DNA of 64,000 bases from an uncultured Lachnospiraceae bacterium (lineage in GTDB: Bacteria > Bacillota > Clostridia > Lachnospirales > Lachnospiraceae). Shown here in pieces: positions 8,838 through 18,572 of this stretch; the first letter of the stretch is position 1, and each line of letters opens with the position of its first letter. The position numbers were made by a program, and so were the translations under genes. Location of the stretch: assembly GCA_947164605.1 (NCBI GenBank), contig CAMUXE010000001.1:157779-221778 (forward strand), written 5' to 3'. The notes beneath the pieces are model-generated. The model did no database searches, was not told the origin of the DNA, and saw only the letters and a program-made list of their open reading frames with translations.

Positions 8838-9602
8838 TTAGTTCTCAAGATAGCCAGTGTATGAGCTTGTCTCAAGTATCTCGTTGGCTCTATCCAGCTC
8901 TTCCTTGCTTGGAGGATTTACTCCCTCAAGTGTATATGGAATCTTTAAGTCATTCCACTTAAAGACGCCGAGTGTGTGGTAAGGCAATACCTCCACTCTG
9001 TCTACTGTCTTTAAAGTCTTAATAAAAGCGCTAAGTTCCTTTAAATCAGCCTCGTCATCTGTGTAACCAGGAACTAAGACGTGTCTTATCCACATCTTCT
9101 TTCCATTCTCTGAAAGATAGTTGGCAAAATCCTTGATATTACTGTTATCCCAAGATGTAAGAGCCTTATGCTTTTCTGGGTTGATATGCTTGATATCAAG
9201 CATTACCAAGTCAGTGACATCAATCAAATCCTTGAACTTGCTAAACTGCTCTCCCTCTCTTGTCCATGGATTTGCCGAAGTATCAAGAGTTGTGTGAACT
9301 CCCTCTTTCTTAGCAAGTCTGAAAAGCTCTGTAACATACTCAGGCTGAAGCATTGCCTCTCCACCGCTGACTGTGATACCGCCATTCTGTTTCCAGTATG
9401 ACTTGTATCTCAAAGCCTTTTCCAATGTTACATCTGCTGACTCAAGGTAAGCATCCTTACTCTCAAGTGCCCAAGTATCAGGATTATGGCAGTATGCGCA
9501 GCGCATTCTGCAACCCTGTAAAAATATTATATATCTAACTCCTGGTCCATCAACTGAACCGAAGCTTTCAATCGAATGAATTAAACCTTTTTTAGCTTCC
9601 AT
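8838..9602 (-). CDS. pflA: Pyruvate formate-lyase activating enzyme
   Basis: A radical-SAM enzyme that installs the glycyl radical in PflB under anaerobiosis. The [4Fe-4S] motif is C31-x3-C35-x2-C38 (CRMRCAYCHNPDTW), preceded by the activase signature IESFGSVDGPG; GGI-VSGGEA and DIKHI follow. The length of 254 aa is typical. It is unusual that pflA is not next to pflB, which lies about 9.5 kb away on the same strand. An AGGAGG site precedes the ATG. Confidence 0.95.
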   Translation of the reverse strand: MEAKKGLIHSIESFGSVDGPGVRYIIFLQGCRMRCAYCHNPDTWALESKDAYLESADVTLEKALRYKSYWKQNGGITVSGGEAMLQPEYVTELFRLAKKEGVHTTLDTSANPWTREGEQFSKFKDLIDVTDLVMLDIKHINPEKHKALTSWDNSNIKDFANYLSENGKKMWIRHVLVPGYTDDEADLKELSAFIKTLKTVDRVEVLPYHTLGVFKWNDLKIPYTLEGVNPPSKEELDRANEILETSSYTGYLEN

Positions 9603-9836
9603 ATATATCCTCCTAACTTATTGCGACATATCCTTATGATTATATCACAGTGTGTCACATATGGCTAGGAGTCTTATTTTAGTCTTATCTTAGTCTTATC
9701 AGCCCCCTGTTAAGGCAAAGAATATAATTATTGAGCTTTTGGCATATTTTTAGCTCACTTTGTGCTATACTCAATCTTATCAAAGACAATTTTTAAATAA
9801 AGACTTAAGACTTGATGCTATACCCATGATCTCGTG

Positions 9837-9928
9837 GCTCTGCTCGTGCGGAGGCATTGGAGCTGACAGACTTTAAAAGCGACACAGCGACACTCGCTGC
9901 TCTACTTGTGCGGAGCATTGTCTTAGCT
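9837..9928. repeat. Imperfect direct repeat in the leader of the DUF2075 gene
   Basis: GCTCTGCTCGTGCGGAGGCATT (shown from 9837 on) recurs imperfectly at 9898 as GCTCTACTTGTGCGGAGCATT, period about 61 bp. An extended -10 (TGC-TATACT, 9763-9771) lies upstream. Function not known. The rest of the 367-bp gap between pflA and the next gene shows nothing else. Confidence 0.4.
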
Positions 9929-9969
9929 CACTTAAGCATTACTTTATATAGAGAAGGGAGGCCTTTCTT

Positions 9970-11580
9970 TTGAAAGCTATAAATCTTTACACACTAACCA
10001 GAGTCTGCGATTCCTTGATATCCAGCTATGAGAATATTAATTCCAAAAGAGACCTTCAAAAGAAGTTTAAAGAACATGAGATTGTGTCCCTCTCCGCTCT
10101 AGTAGAACAGTTGATTGCCAAAGGACTCGGCGTTAGCGACTTCGATGGTTTTTTCTTCTCCTACACAATCGAGCATATCAGCAAAGAATTTGACCTGATA
10201 AGGCTTTCTGGCGACAAATCAAGCATCTTAAACATCGAGTTAAAAAGCACTGATGTCGCCCAAAGCAAGATTGAGAAACAGCTCAGACAGAATCTATATT
10301 ACTTAAGACACATAGCCAAAGATATACGCTCTTACACCTATGTCTCAAGCAGCAATACTCTCTACAAGCTTGATGTGAGCCAGATAGACCCTCAAGACGA
10401 TGATGTCTACCACTACACATCCTACTCAGCCTATAAAAATGAGGAATATGGCCTTAGTGACCCAGATGAAAAGAAGTCCTACCTAAGAGAAGCCAGCCTT
10501 AATGACCTTATAGAAGATATGAAACTGAGTCAAAAGGCCTTTAATGGAGATATTGATCCCTTTTTCAAGGCTCCCGATTATCTAATCTCACCACTGAGTA
10601 CACCGGAAAGGTTTATATCTGGACAGTACTTTTTAACGAACCAGCAAAACACCTTCCTGATTGACATCATGAAAGCCGCTGAAAAGGTTACACCAGATAT
10701 CTACACTCCAAGGCCTGTTCTAATCTCAATCACAGGAAGTGCAGGAACCGGCAAGACTCTCCTGCTCTACACAGTTGCAAGAGAACTTGCCAAGACAAAG
10801 CGCATAGTTATAATTCACTGCGGCCTTTTGAGTGACAATCACATATATCTCAAGGAAAATATTGAAAATCTCAACATAATCCCTATGTGCGATATTCACT
10901 CGCTCAGCTTTATGAAGGTAAATGTAATCCTTGTTGACGAGGCTCAACGCCTCTATCCAGGCCAGCTAAAATACATAAGAAAATATATCAAGGAATACAA
11001 GGCTCCGGGCATATTTTCCTATGACGACAAGCAAATTCTGACCACAAGCGAGCTTATGTCAGACACCAGCTCCGAGCTTTTTGAGATATCTGATATCCGA
11101 TGCAACCTGTCCGGTCGTATCCGCTCCAATCCTGACATTGCAGACTTTATCGATATACTTTTCAGCAGGTCCAATGCTTCAGGCACCCACAACTTCGACT
11201 GTGTTCACTTAGAGTATGCCAACAATAAGGATGAGAGCGAAAATATACTCAATTACTACAAGGACAAAGGATTTGTCTATATCTATATGCAAGAGGACAA
11301 GAATATCAAGGCTGATATGATTCTCCCCAACAATTCCAAGATAAGCCAGATAAGCGCAACTATGGTCCTTGGTCAGGAGTTCAACAGCGTTGTCATGATT
11401 ATGGGAGATGAATTCTTCTTTGAAGATGGAGAGCTAAAAGCTAAGCCTCACCCTTCACATGATTATATCTACACAAAGCTTCTGTCTCAGGGCCTTTCCC
11501 GTGCAAGAGAAGATCTGACTATCATTGTTCTCAACAATCTCAAGGTCTTCAAGACCCTGCTTGAGATAAAGAGCCTATAA
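9970..11580 (+). CDS. DUF2075-type superfamily 1 helicase/ATPase with N-terminal nuclease-like domain
   Basis: 536 residues starting at a TTG (9970) 8 bp after GGGAGG. The N-terminal ~200 residues contain FDLIRL..NIELKS (74-93), the D...E-x-K pattern of PD-(D/E)XK nucleases. From ~250 on lies a P-loop ATPase: Walker A GSAGTGKT (256-263), Walker B ILVDEAQRLYP (about 320-330), arginine-finger-like NLSGRIRSN and a C-terminal SQGLSRAREDLTIIV typical of UvrD-like helicases. DUF2075 proteins are thought to process nucleic acids and are often found in defence contexts; a role here is inference. It stands alone between terminator-bounded genes. Confidence 0.75.
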   Translation: MKAINLYTLTRVCDSLISSYENINSKRDLQKKFKEHEIVSLSALVEQLIAKGLGVSDFDGFFFSYTIEHISKEFDLIRLSGDKSSILNIELKSTDVAQSKIEKQLRQNLYYLRHIAKDIRSYTYVSSSNTLYKLDVSQIDPQDDDVYHYTSYSAYKNEEYGLSDPDEKKSYLREASLNDLIEDMKLSQKAFNGDIDPFFKAPDYLISPLSTPERFISGQYFLTNQQNTFLIDIMKAAEKVTPDIYTPRPVLISITGSAGTGKTLLLYTVARELAKTKRIVIIHCGLLSDNHIYLKENIENLNIIPMCDIHSLSFMKVNVILVDEAQRLYPGQLKYIRKYIKEYKAPGIFSYDDKQILTTSELMSDTSSELFEISDIRCNLSGRIRSNPDIADFIDILFSRSNASGTHNFDCVHLEYANNKDESENILNYYKDKGFVYIYMQEDKNIKADMILPNNSKISQISATMVLGQEFNSVVMIMGDEFFFEDGELKAKPHPSHDYIYTKLLSQGLSRAREDLTIIVLNNLKVFKTLLEIKSL

Positions 11581-11588
11581 AAAGCAAA

Positions 11589-11622
11589 AAACCCTTTACT
11601 GTCCAAAGCAGTAAAGGGGTTT
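11589..11622. terminator. Bidirectional Rho-independent terminator
   Basis: AAACCCTTTACTG/CAGTAAAGGGGTTT hairpin with flanking A and T tracts, between the convergent DUF2075 and DUF2142 genes. Confidence 0.88.
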
Positions 11623-11645
11623 ATTTTGCCTAATTGTTTAATTTA

Positions 11646-14228
11646 CTATCTTGTCAGATAAAGTCTCATCATGTAGTAGACCGAAATGCAGGACAGCAGG
11701 GCAAATGTTTTGAAGCAGATGCTCTTTATGGATACCAGGTGCTTAATACTTGTTCCATTCATATCTGTATGCAATTCAAATTTAGTAAACAACATAATGA
11801 TAAGGGGCAGTACAGGCAGGTAATATCTTCCCTGAAGTCCTTCAACTGTCTGGCTTCCAACCTTGGTCCAGCTCAGAAGCATGGCTGGTGTCGCAAAGAA
11901 CACAAGCACTAGAACTATTCCAATAAATACCTTATCTTTTCTTTTCAATTCCAACTGATCCTTCTCATATATTGAGTAAACAACAGCAATCAAAATAAGG
12001 GCAATAACAATAATCGACGGAACCGTCTCCTCAAGCCAGGCCAGTTTATTGCCTCCCATTCCTATGGTTAAAGTATCAATCGAGTTAAGGTAGGTCTTAA
12101 TCAACATATCTAAATATGTGAGTGGATTATCCAGGGCATAAGATGCCGAGAACTTACCCGAAGCCGCTTTTCCGAACTGGAAGAGCTGAGCCCCTACCGG
12201 AATAAGCAGATCAAAAATCAAAATCGAGATTAAGCCTGACAAGATTGGAATTCCAGCATTTCTAAGGCTTCTCAACTTCTTTTTGTCAATGAGCATCAAT
12301 AGAAGCGGCAACATTATGAGGTAGCCACCGCCCTTGGCTGCACCGACGAGGAAGGCCCAGACGGAGCATTCGACGAGGCTTCTTACAGACCTCTTGCTGC
12401 AGCACAGTCTGAAAGTCAGAGCCAAGAAATTAAGTGTATAGATCAAAACAAGTGGATCGTATGATATAGAGCCCGACATCATCAAAGACATAGGGAATAG
12501 CGCAACTGCTGCAAATACAAATCTGCCTATAGGTGTCTTTCTGACCGCATTGTAAGCCGAAATTATGTAGACAATAAGCATAAAGATTCTTGCCATATAA
12601 AGCGATGGAACTGTTCCCAGGCCAAGAATTCTTGCGAAAGCCAGTCCTAAAGCCTGTGGCAAATAACTAAGTATTGAATAGTATTCCATCTTATGCTCTG
12701 GGCTTGGCCAGTTTACAAGGTTAGTATTGCTTGCTTTCCAAGAAAAATTCTTAAAGACAAGGGCATAATCGCGCATCCTTGGATTCTCCAAATTCCATAT
12801 ATTGCGATAAAACTCTACATCGCAAGCCCTTCCAGACCAAGCCTTCTTGCCAAGTATCAGATTAGAAAGTCTATAAGCCGCAAGATAGTGGGCATTGGTA
12901 TCCGGTGCGCTCCAAGGCAGGATAAGTACTAGATACATCACAGAAAGTGGAATAACCGAAACCATAAAGAATCTTCTCGATGTAAAACGCCCATCAGCGG
13001 CCAAAACGCACATGATGCATATGTAGATAGATATAAACATAAGGAGCAGGCAGGCCATATAAAGGCCCATCTTACTTCTCAAAATCAGCGAGATATTGGC
13101 ATTTTTCTTACCCCAGTTATTCTCAACCAGGCTCATTGTCAAATTGCCATTTTTATACTCATTGCTGACGCTTATGCTGTACTTACCCTTAGGAAATTCC
13201 TTAAGGTCTGGGTTGTCGCGGTCGCAGGCAATCTTAATCGCTGTCTGCTTGGCATTTTCATCATAGACGATTTCATCCATGGCCACCATTCTGTCTACAT
13301 AGCTTACCCCATTGTCCAGGCAGACAAGCTTAATCTTAATACCTGTAGAATTGGCCGATTTGCCATCGTTATTATAGAAAAGTTTATATGTAGAATTATC
13401 AGCGAAAAATATTTCAAAATCGCTGAACTCAGACACCGCATCGTCGTAAACATTTTCCCAAGTTTCTCCCGGAGCTATAGCATAATCCTGCTTAGTTTCC
13501 GTATAAGAAACCACGTCAACCTTTGTGTTGACATTTTGGAACAAATCAACCATAACCATCTCAAATCCCACCAATATTGTCACCGCCACTATAAGTGTCT
13601 TAAAAATATTCATGGAATTAAAGTCACTTCCCATAGCCAAAATCAGCAGAATAATTACGGCAAATACTATGAAAAGCGGTGTCATCTTGGTTCTCAGGGA
13701 CGAATCTATCATTATGAGCTGATAGCACATGGTAGAATTTTCAATCTGCTTGTCTGCCTTAAATAGGCCATTTCCGCCACTTGATATCCAAAGAGCAACA
13801 GCATTGGTCTCGCCATTGTCCTCCTGAGCCACCTCTATTGTATAATCCTTTGTTGTATTGAGATTGACCGGACTGTCAAAGTAAATTTCCTGGTATTCAT
13901 TATCTACCAAATATTCCGCATTATAGGTCTTCTCTCTTATTACATTGCCATCCTCAGCGAGTTTTACAATAATTTTGCCCTTATTGATTTTTTTCATAGT
14001 GCCAAATTGCAATGCCAGGCCTCGCAGCTTGCCATCTGAGACACTCAAATGCTGAGTATATGCCTTAGCTTCCTTGAATTGAACGTAATCTGTGGGATCA
14101 TATTTGTCTGTTCTGTATTCCAAGCCCGTTCCCAGCCTGGCACACATAAGCACAACAGTTATTATCGAAATACAAAGGAAGTATATCAGATTCCTTTTAT
14201 TGACCTGAGCATCAAGTTTTGTCTTCAT
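11646..14228 (-). CDS. DUF2142-family polytopic membrane protein
   Basis: 860 residues. There is one N-terminal helix (residues ~13-32), an extracytoplasmic beta-rich segment, a helix pair near 185-230, a second extracytoplasmic segment, and about ten helices in the C-terminal half. The first loop of that half carries WSAPDTNAHYLAAYRLSN, the DUF2142 hallmark (P-P-D-E-x-x-H in other members). The fold resembles GT-C lipid-linked glycosyltransferases, so a role in cell-surface glycan assembly is likely, but no reaction can be assigned. Two extra extracytoplasmic domains make it longer than the typical 400-550 aa. The ATG has an AGGAGATAG site. It is monocistronic. Confidence 0.75.
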   Translation of the reverse strand: MKTKLDAQVNKRNLIYFLCISIITVVLMCARLGTGLEYRTDKYDPTDYVQFKEAKAYTQHLSVSDGKLRGLALQFGTMKKINKGKIIVKLAEDGNVIREKTYNAEYLVDNEYQEIYFDSPVNLNTTKDYTIEVAQEDNGETNAVALWISSGGNGLFKADKQIENSTMCYQLIMIDSSLRTKMTPLFIVFAVIILLILAMGSDFNSMNIFKTLIVAVTILVGFEMVMVDLFQNVNTKVDVVSYTETKQDYAIAPGETWENVYDDAVSEFSDFEIFFADNSTYKLFYNNDGKSANSTGIKIKLVCLDNGVSYVDRMVAMDEIVYDENAKQTAIKIACDRDNPDLKEFPKGKYSISVSNEYKNGNLTMSLVENNWGKKNANISLILRSKMGLYMACLLLMFISIYICIMCVLAADGRFTSRRFFMVSVIPLSVMYLVLILPWSAPDTNAHYLAAYRLSNLILGKKAWSGRACDVEFYRNIWNLENPRMRDYALVFKNFSWKASNTNLVNWPSPEHKMEYYSILSYLPQALGLAFARILGLGTVPSLYMARIFMLIVYIISAYNAVRKTPIGRFVFAAVALFPMSLMMSGSISYDPLVLIYTLNFLALTFRLCCSKRSVRSLVECSVWAFLVGAAKGGGYLIMLPLLLMLIDKKKLRSLRNAGIPILSGLISILIFDLLIPVGAQLFQFGKAASGKFSASYALDNPLTYLDMLIKTYLNSIDTLTIGMGGNKLAWLEETVPSIIVIALILIAVVYSIYEKDQLELKRKDKVFIGIVLVLVFFATPAMLLSWTKVGSQTVEGLQGRYYLPVLPLIIMLFTKFELHTDMNGTSIKHLVSIKSICFKTFALLSCISVYYMMRLYLTR

Positions 14229-14388
14229 TTATCACTATCTCCTAAGCTTAGGAACTAAAAATTCACATTAATAATCATATTTTAAAACAAAGCCCTGACT
14301 ATCTCAAGCTAAGTTTAAGAATTCAAATAAGCTTTTTCTTCTTAAGCCTGCATCAGACAAAAAAGGCCAAAATCCCCAGACACGAAAA

Positions 14389-14418
14389 AAGAGTGGTGGT
14401 TTTTCAACCACCACTCTT
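14389..14418 (-). terminator. Terminator of trpD
   Basis: AAGAGTGGTGGTT/AACCACCACTCTT hairpin followed by T6 on the minus strand. Confidence 0.9.
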
Positions 14419-14468
14419 ACTTATTTTTCTCTATTCAATAATTTTAGACAGATACTGCATTAAAAAAC

Positions 14469-15494
14469 TTAATCTTCATTAGAAGCCTTTATATACTCTT
14501 CCATCTTCTCATATGCCTTGCCGTTATCGATAAGCTCTGCTGCCTTTTTGATACCGTCAGCGATTGAGTCTGCAGCTCCGCCGATGTAGATAGAAGCTCC
14601 AGCATTAAGCAATACAGCATTTCTCTTAGTGCCCTTGAGCTCACCCTTAAGAATTTCTCTTGTAATTCTTGCATTATCTTCAGGGTTGCCGCCTGCCAGG
14701 TCTTCCTTGCTTCCTCTGACAAGTCCGAAGTCTTCTGGAGCAATCTTTGTTGTCTTGTAGTAGCCATTTTTAAGCTCACATACTGTTGTAGTCGATGATG
14801 CTGAGATCTCGTCAAGTCTGTCATCACCATATACAACTAAAGCTCTCTTAACTCCTAATTTATCAAGAACCTTTGCCACTGGCTCAACCAAGTACTCGTC
14901 ATAAACGCCGAGAAGGAAGTATTCAGGGTTTGCAGGATTTGTGAGTGGTCCTAAAATATTAAATACTGTTCTGAAACCCAACTCTTTTCTGATTGGTCCC
15001 ACATATTTCATAGCAGCGTGATACTTCTGCGCAAAAAGGAAACACATGCCAACTTCTTCAAGCATCTTTTTCGCCTTTGCTGGCTCCTGAACAATATTTA
15101 CGCCAAGAGCTTCCTGACAATCTGCTGTTCCAGATAGAGAAGATGCAGCTCTATTACCGTGCTTTGCAACCTTAACACCAGATGCTGCAATTACAAATGC
15201 ACTTGTTGTTGATATGTTAAAGGTGTGAGACTTGTCTCCACCAGTACCAACTATCTCTAAAACTTCCATTCCTGCATGTTCTACAGGTGTTGCCTGCTCA
15301 CGCATTGCAGCTGCACAACCTGAGATTTCATCAATAGTCTCAGCCTTAGTTGACTTAGTTGAAAGTGCTGCCAAGAATGCAGCATTCTGTGTTGGGCTTG
15401 TCTCTCCAGTCATGATTTCTTTCATAACTGTGTAAGCCTCATCATAGCTTAAATCACCCTTTCTAACTACCTTTTCAATTGCCTCTTTAATCAT
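14469..15494 (-). CDS. trpD: Anthranilate phosphoribosyltransferase
   Basis: Transfers the phosphoribosyl group of PRPP to anthranilate, the second step of tryptophan synthesis. The PRPP loop is [19 protein letters not shown], followed by [15 protein letters not shown], and the second metal site includes GDDRLDEIS. The length of 341 aa is standard, with no fused TrpG. The gene is alone: no trpE, G, C, F, B or A neighbours, only a tryptophan-type T-box upstream and a terminator downstream. The ribosome site is AAGGATATT. Confidence 0.96.
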   Translation of the reverse strand: MIKEAIEKVVRKGDLSYDEAYTVMKEIMTGETSPTQNAAFLAALSTKSTKAETIDEISGCAAAMREQATPVEHAGMEVLEIVGTGGDKSHTFNISTTSAFVIAASGVKVAKHGNRAASSLSGTADCQEALGVNIVQEPAKAKKMLEEVGMCFLFAQKYHAAMKYVGPIRKELGFRTVFNILGPLTNPANPEYFLLGVYDEYLVEPVAKVLDKLGVKRALVVYGDDRLDEISASSTTTVCELKNGYYKTTKIAPEDFGLVRGSKEDLAGGNPEDNARITREILKGELKGTKRNAVLLNAGASIYIGGAADSIADGIKKAAELIDNGKAYEKMEEYIKASNED

Positions 15495-15593
15495 AATATC
15501 CTTCTTTCTTCTGCTTTAGCAGATAAAAATAATAAACCTTAATAGGGCATATAAACACGAGTTTTATAAAGCACAGCCCAGAGCCTCAAGCAT

Positions 15594-15868
15594 AAAAAAA
15601 AGTCCTCGACAGACTTACTTATGTCTGTCAAGGACGAGTTAATATTCACTAAACCCGTGGTGCCACCTTGCTTTATGTTTCCACACTCTCTATGAGATAC
15701 AATCATATCTCAAGCCCAGTAACGCCGGCTTTGCGTCAAGAGATACTCTTATAAAATAATTTCTCCCTCACCCTCTGTGGTCCATTTACAAATCTGCATT
15801 TCTGCCTGGTTCGCACCATCCCAAGCTCTCTGTGAGCGCATATATCTGCTTGATCTCCACATCAACGG
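15594..15868 (-). promoter_or_regulatory. Tryptophan T-box riboswitch leader of trpD
   Basis: On the minus strand the leader contains the T-box AAGGTGGCACCACGGGT (about 15653-15670), followed by a terminator (GTCCTTGACAGAC/GTCTGTCGAGGAC plus T7, 15594-15636) whose 5' arm CGTCCTT can pair with the T-box AAGG as antiterminator. Upstream is a Stem I-like region with GGTGCGAACCAGG, and on its 3' side TAAATGGACC, placing TGG (Trp) in the specifier position. Uncharged tRNA-Trp would allow readthrough. Specifier and target agree, which supports the call. Confidence 0.9.
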
Positions 15869-15955
15869 TTTATCTTTTTCAATATGTATTATTAAAACAC
15901 CTCAAAAAAACCTTGTCAATAAAAATTTCAAATTAATACAAATTTCAAATTAGTC

Positions 15956-16804
15956 TTAATTCCAAGGATTTGATGGATCTGGATCAGTTGGATCCCATCC
16001 TGCTCTCGGATCAGATGGATCAACATAGATACTTCCCGGCTTTCCCAGTGGGCCCGGATTTGAATCATCATAGATTTCTACAATAGTTCCATCCTCACAA
16101 TTATCATATATCCATTTAACACTTGAAACTGCCATTCTAACGCATCCTAAGGAAGCTGGGCTTCCAAGCTTGTTATACTCACCTTCCTCAAGTGTTCCAG
16201 CATCATAGTCCATATATGGAACCGAATGGAAAAGATATGGGCCAGTAATCCTGGTTGCATACTGACCTGTTACCCCACCAGCAAGCGCACACCAGCGATA
16301 ATGTGCGATTATATTATAAGTGCCAAGAGGTGTCTCATTCTCCTCATCCTTACCCACAGAACAGGCAAATGCTATGACAGGATTTGTATAATTGCCATCA
16401 GAATCTGCATTGTAAACAGTGACAGTACATGCCTGTCTGTTAACTCTAATATAATAAGGCAAATTGTAAGAGTAGCTCACTTGGCTTTGAGGCTCTTCCT
16501 TAGCCTCCACAGGAGTCTGAGCAATTGTCTGAACTTCTTCCTGCTTCTCCTCTTGCTTCTCTTCCTGTTTCTCTTCCTGTTTATCCTCTTTATTCTCTGG
16601 CTTAGTCTCTGTCTCAAGCTCTTCTTTTGCAGCCAGGCTTGTCTGCTCTACAGCCTTACTAGTCTGAGCAGCTGTAGTAGAAAGAGTCTGCTCTGCTTTA
16701 CTTGTCGCCTTATCACTTGATGCAGAACTGTTTCCACATGCAGTTAAAGTCACACAAGTCATACCGATTATAGCCATAAGGGCTACATTTTTTTTTAATC
16801 TCAT
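15956..16804 (-). CDS. L,D-transpeptidase (YkuD) lipoprotein
   Basis: A lipoprotein signal peptide ends at LTAC (cysteine acylated), then comes a Ser/Thr/Glu-rich spacer with five EEKQ-type repeats (15-nt DNA repeats near 16530-16590). A YkuD catalytic domain follows from about residue 115: FHSVPYMDYD and SLGCVRMA, where the cysteine of S-x-G-C-V-R is the nucleophile that makes 3-3 cross-links in peptidoglycan or anchors proteins. The C-terminus ends in an Asp/Pro/Trp-rich tail. The ATG at 16804 is chosen because GAGG lies 5 bp upstream; an in-frame GTG two codons earlier is less likely. Confidence 0.9.
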   Translation of the reverse strand: MRLKKNVALMAIIGMTCVTLTACGNSSASSDKATSKAEQTLSTTAAQTSKAVEQTSLAAKEELETETKPENKEDKQEEKQEEKQEEKQEEVQTIAQTPVEAKEEPQSQVSYSYNLPYYIRVNRQACTVTVYNADSDGNYTNPVIAFACSVGKDEENETPLGTYNIIAHYRWCALAGGVTGQYATRITGPYLFHSVPYMDYDAGTLEEGEYNKLGSPASLGCVRMAVSSVKWIYDNCEDGTIVEIYDDSNPGPLGKPGSIYVDPSDPRAGWDPTDPDPSNPWN

Positions 16805-16878
16805 AAGCACCTCACATTGATGTAATTTCTAGGCTTCACTTTACTATCTACGCCTATCAATGTCAATTAAATTTCAAA

Positions 16879-16909
16879 TTGTTAACCTCTTGCATTTTAT
16901 GGTTGATAT
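16879..16909. promoter_or_regulatory. BirA-type biotin operator
   Basis: TTGTTAACC, 13-bp gap, GGTTGATAT: one perfect and one degenerate half of the TTGTTAAC-N15-GTTAACAA BirA box. The right half overlaps the -35 of the bioB promoter, where biotinoyl-AMP-bound BirA would block transcription. Confidence 0.75.
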
Positions 16910-16931
16910 TAGCTTTTTCAAAAACTATAAT
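16903..16931 (+). promoter_or_regulatory. Sigma-A promoter of bioB-bioY
   Basis: TTGATA, 17-bp spacer, perfect TATAAT; overlaps the BirA box and lies ~20 bp before the ribosome site AAAGGAGG. Confidence 0.8.
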
Positions 16932-16959
16932 TCAATAATCAAAGCTAAAGGAGGACCTT

Positions 16960-17934
16960 ATGTTAAGCTATGAAAATGTCAGTCAGCTTGCTGATATGAT
17001 AATCGCAGGTCAGAGGCTTGGAAGAGAAGATGATCTTACTCCTCTCCTAAACTCAGATTTAGACGAATTAAAAAGAGCAGCTAACAAAATCCGCAAGGAG
17101 CTCTCTGGTGATTATGTAGATTTATGTACAATCATCAGCGGTAAGAGCGGCAAATGTAGTGAAAACTGCAAATTCTGTGCTCAATCAGCACATCACAATA
17201 CTAACTGCAAAAACTATGACCTGCTCGATTATGAAAGTATAATTAAAGAGGCAAAATCAAATGAATCTGAAAAAGTCGACAGATTCTCTATTGTAAACTC
17301 AGGCTATGGACCTAGCGATGAGGATTTTGAGAAGATAATCGATGACTTTACTCGTATGAGGCAAGAGTTAAAGATTGACCTTTGCTGTTCTCTCGGCTTT
17401 ATGACTGATGAGCAATTTAGGCGTCTACGACAGGCTGGTGTCACAAGCATTCACTGCAATATTGAAACTTCCAAGAATCATTTTAAAAATATCTGCACAA
17501 GCCATACTTATGAAGACAAAATTGAGAACATAAAAAGAGCCAAAAAGGCCGGTTTGAATGTCTGTTCCGGAGGAATAATTGGTATGGGTGAAAGCTGGCA
17601 GGACCGAATTGATATGGCTTTTGAGCTTCACGAATTAGGTGTTAAGTCAATTCCAGTAAACAGTCTTATGCCAATACCTGGAACTCCATTGGAGCATTTG
17701 CCTCGTCTCTCAGAAGAGGATATATTGAGGACTATAGCAATTTTCAGATTCATAAATCCAAGAGCAGAAATACGTTTAGCTGGAGGTAGAGCCCTTATGA
17801 AAAGCAACGGCTCAGAAGCTTTTAACGCAGGCGCTAATGCAAGTATCACAGGCAATATGCTTACCACTTGCGGTTCTACAATCAAAACTGACCGTACCAT
17901 GCTGCAAAATCTTGGTTTAGAAGTCTATGAATAA
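16960..17934 (+). CDS. bioB: Biotin synthase
   Basis: Radical-SAM sulfurtransferase converting dethiobiotin to biotin. The [4Fe-4S] cysteines are C66, C70 and C73 (CSENCKFCAQS); further family marks are YGPSDEDFE, SLGFM, HCNIETSK and GIIGMGESW. The length of 324 aa is normal. It is followed 20 bp later by bioY. No bioA, bioD or bioF lie here, so the cell may scavenge dethiobiotin or have the other genes elsewhere. Under predicted BirA control. Confidence 0.95.
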   Translation: MLSYENVSQLADMIIAGQRLGREDDLTPLLNSDLDELKRAANKIRKELSGDYVDLCTIISGKSGKCSENCKFCAQSAHHNTNCKNYDLLDYESIIKEAKSNESEKVDRFSIVNSGYGPSDEDFEKIIDDFTRMRQELKIDLCCSLGFMTDEQFRRLRQAGVTSIHCNIETSKNHFKNICTSHTYEDKIENIKRAKKAGLNVCSGGIIGMGESWQDRIDMAFELHELGVKSIPVNSLMPIPGTPLEHLPRLSEEDILRTIAIFRFINPRAEIRLAGGRALMKSNGSEAFNAGANASITGNMLTTCGSTIKTDRTMLQNLGLEVYE

Positions 17935-17954
17935 AGCAAAATAAAGGAGAAAGA

Positions 17955-18509
17955 ATGAACAAGCACGTAATATATTTAGTAACCACAGCCCTAATGGCTG
18001 CCTTAATCTGTATTTTAGGGCCTTTATCTATCCCTATAGGACCAGTTCCTATCTCACTTACCAACCTTGCAATATATATCACTATGTATGTTTTAGACAC
18101 CAAGCGAGGAAGTCTTGCATTTATTATATATTTATTGATTGGCCTTTGCGGCCTCCCAGTTTTTTCTGGATTTTCAGGGGGCCCTGCAAAACTTTTCGGG
18201 CCAACCGGTGGCTATATCATAGGCTTTATACCAATGGCAATTGTGTGTGGCTTAGTTTTTAAACATTTTTACAAAAATAAGATAATTTGCATAATTGGCA
18301 TGGAAGCTGCAACATGGATAGCTTATTTATGTGGAACTGGCTGGTTGGCTTATTCTACTCACATGTCATTCACCAAAGCCTTAAGTGTCGGAGTTATCCC
18401 ATTTATAATTGTCGATTTAATTAAAATCGTCATTTCTGCCTTTATTGGTCCTATATTAAAGGAACGCATAAGACCTATATTTGCCTACCAAGAAGAAGCT
18501 CGTATTTAG
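17955..18509 (+). CDS. bioY: Biotin ECF transporter substrate-binding subunit BioY
   Basis: 184 residues, six predicted helices. The BioY signature appears as GGPAKLFGPTGGYIIGF, with SIPIGPVPISLTNLAIYI before it. BioY binds biotin in the membrane and uses a shared ECF energizing module (EcfA/A'/T) encoded elsewhere. AAAGGAG lies upstream. It forms an operon with bioB under the BirA box, which fits a biotin salvage-plus-synthesis module. Confidence 0.95.
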   Translation: MNKHVIYLVTTALMAALICILGPLSIPIGPVPISLTNLAIYITMYVLDTKRGSLAFIIYLLIGLCGLPVFSGFSGGPAKLFGPTGGYIIGFIPMAIVCGLVFKHFYKNKIICIIGMEAATWIAYLCGTGWLAYSTHMSFTKALSVGVIPFIIVDLIKIVISAFIGPILKERIRPIFAYQEEARI

Positions 18510-18572
18510 TCTTTTACAAAAGCTCTTGCCAGCAAGGCAAGTAAAAGTCAATAAATAAGCCTAAGAAAAAAA

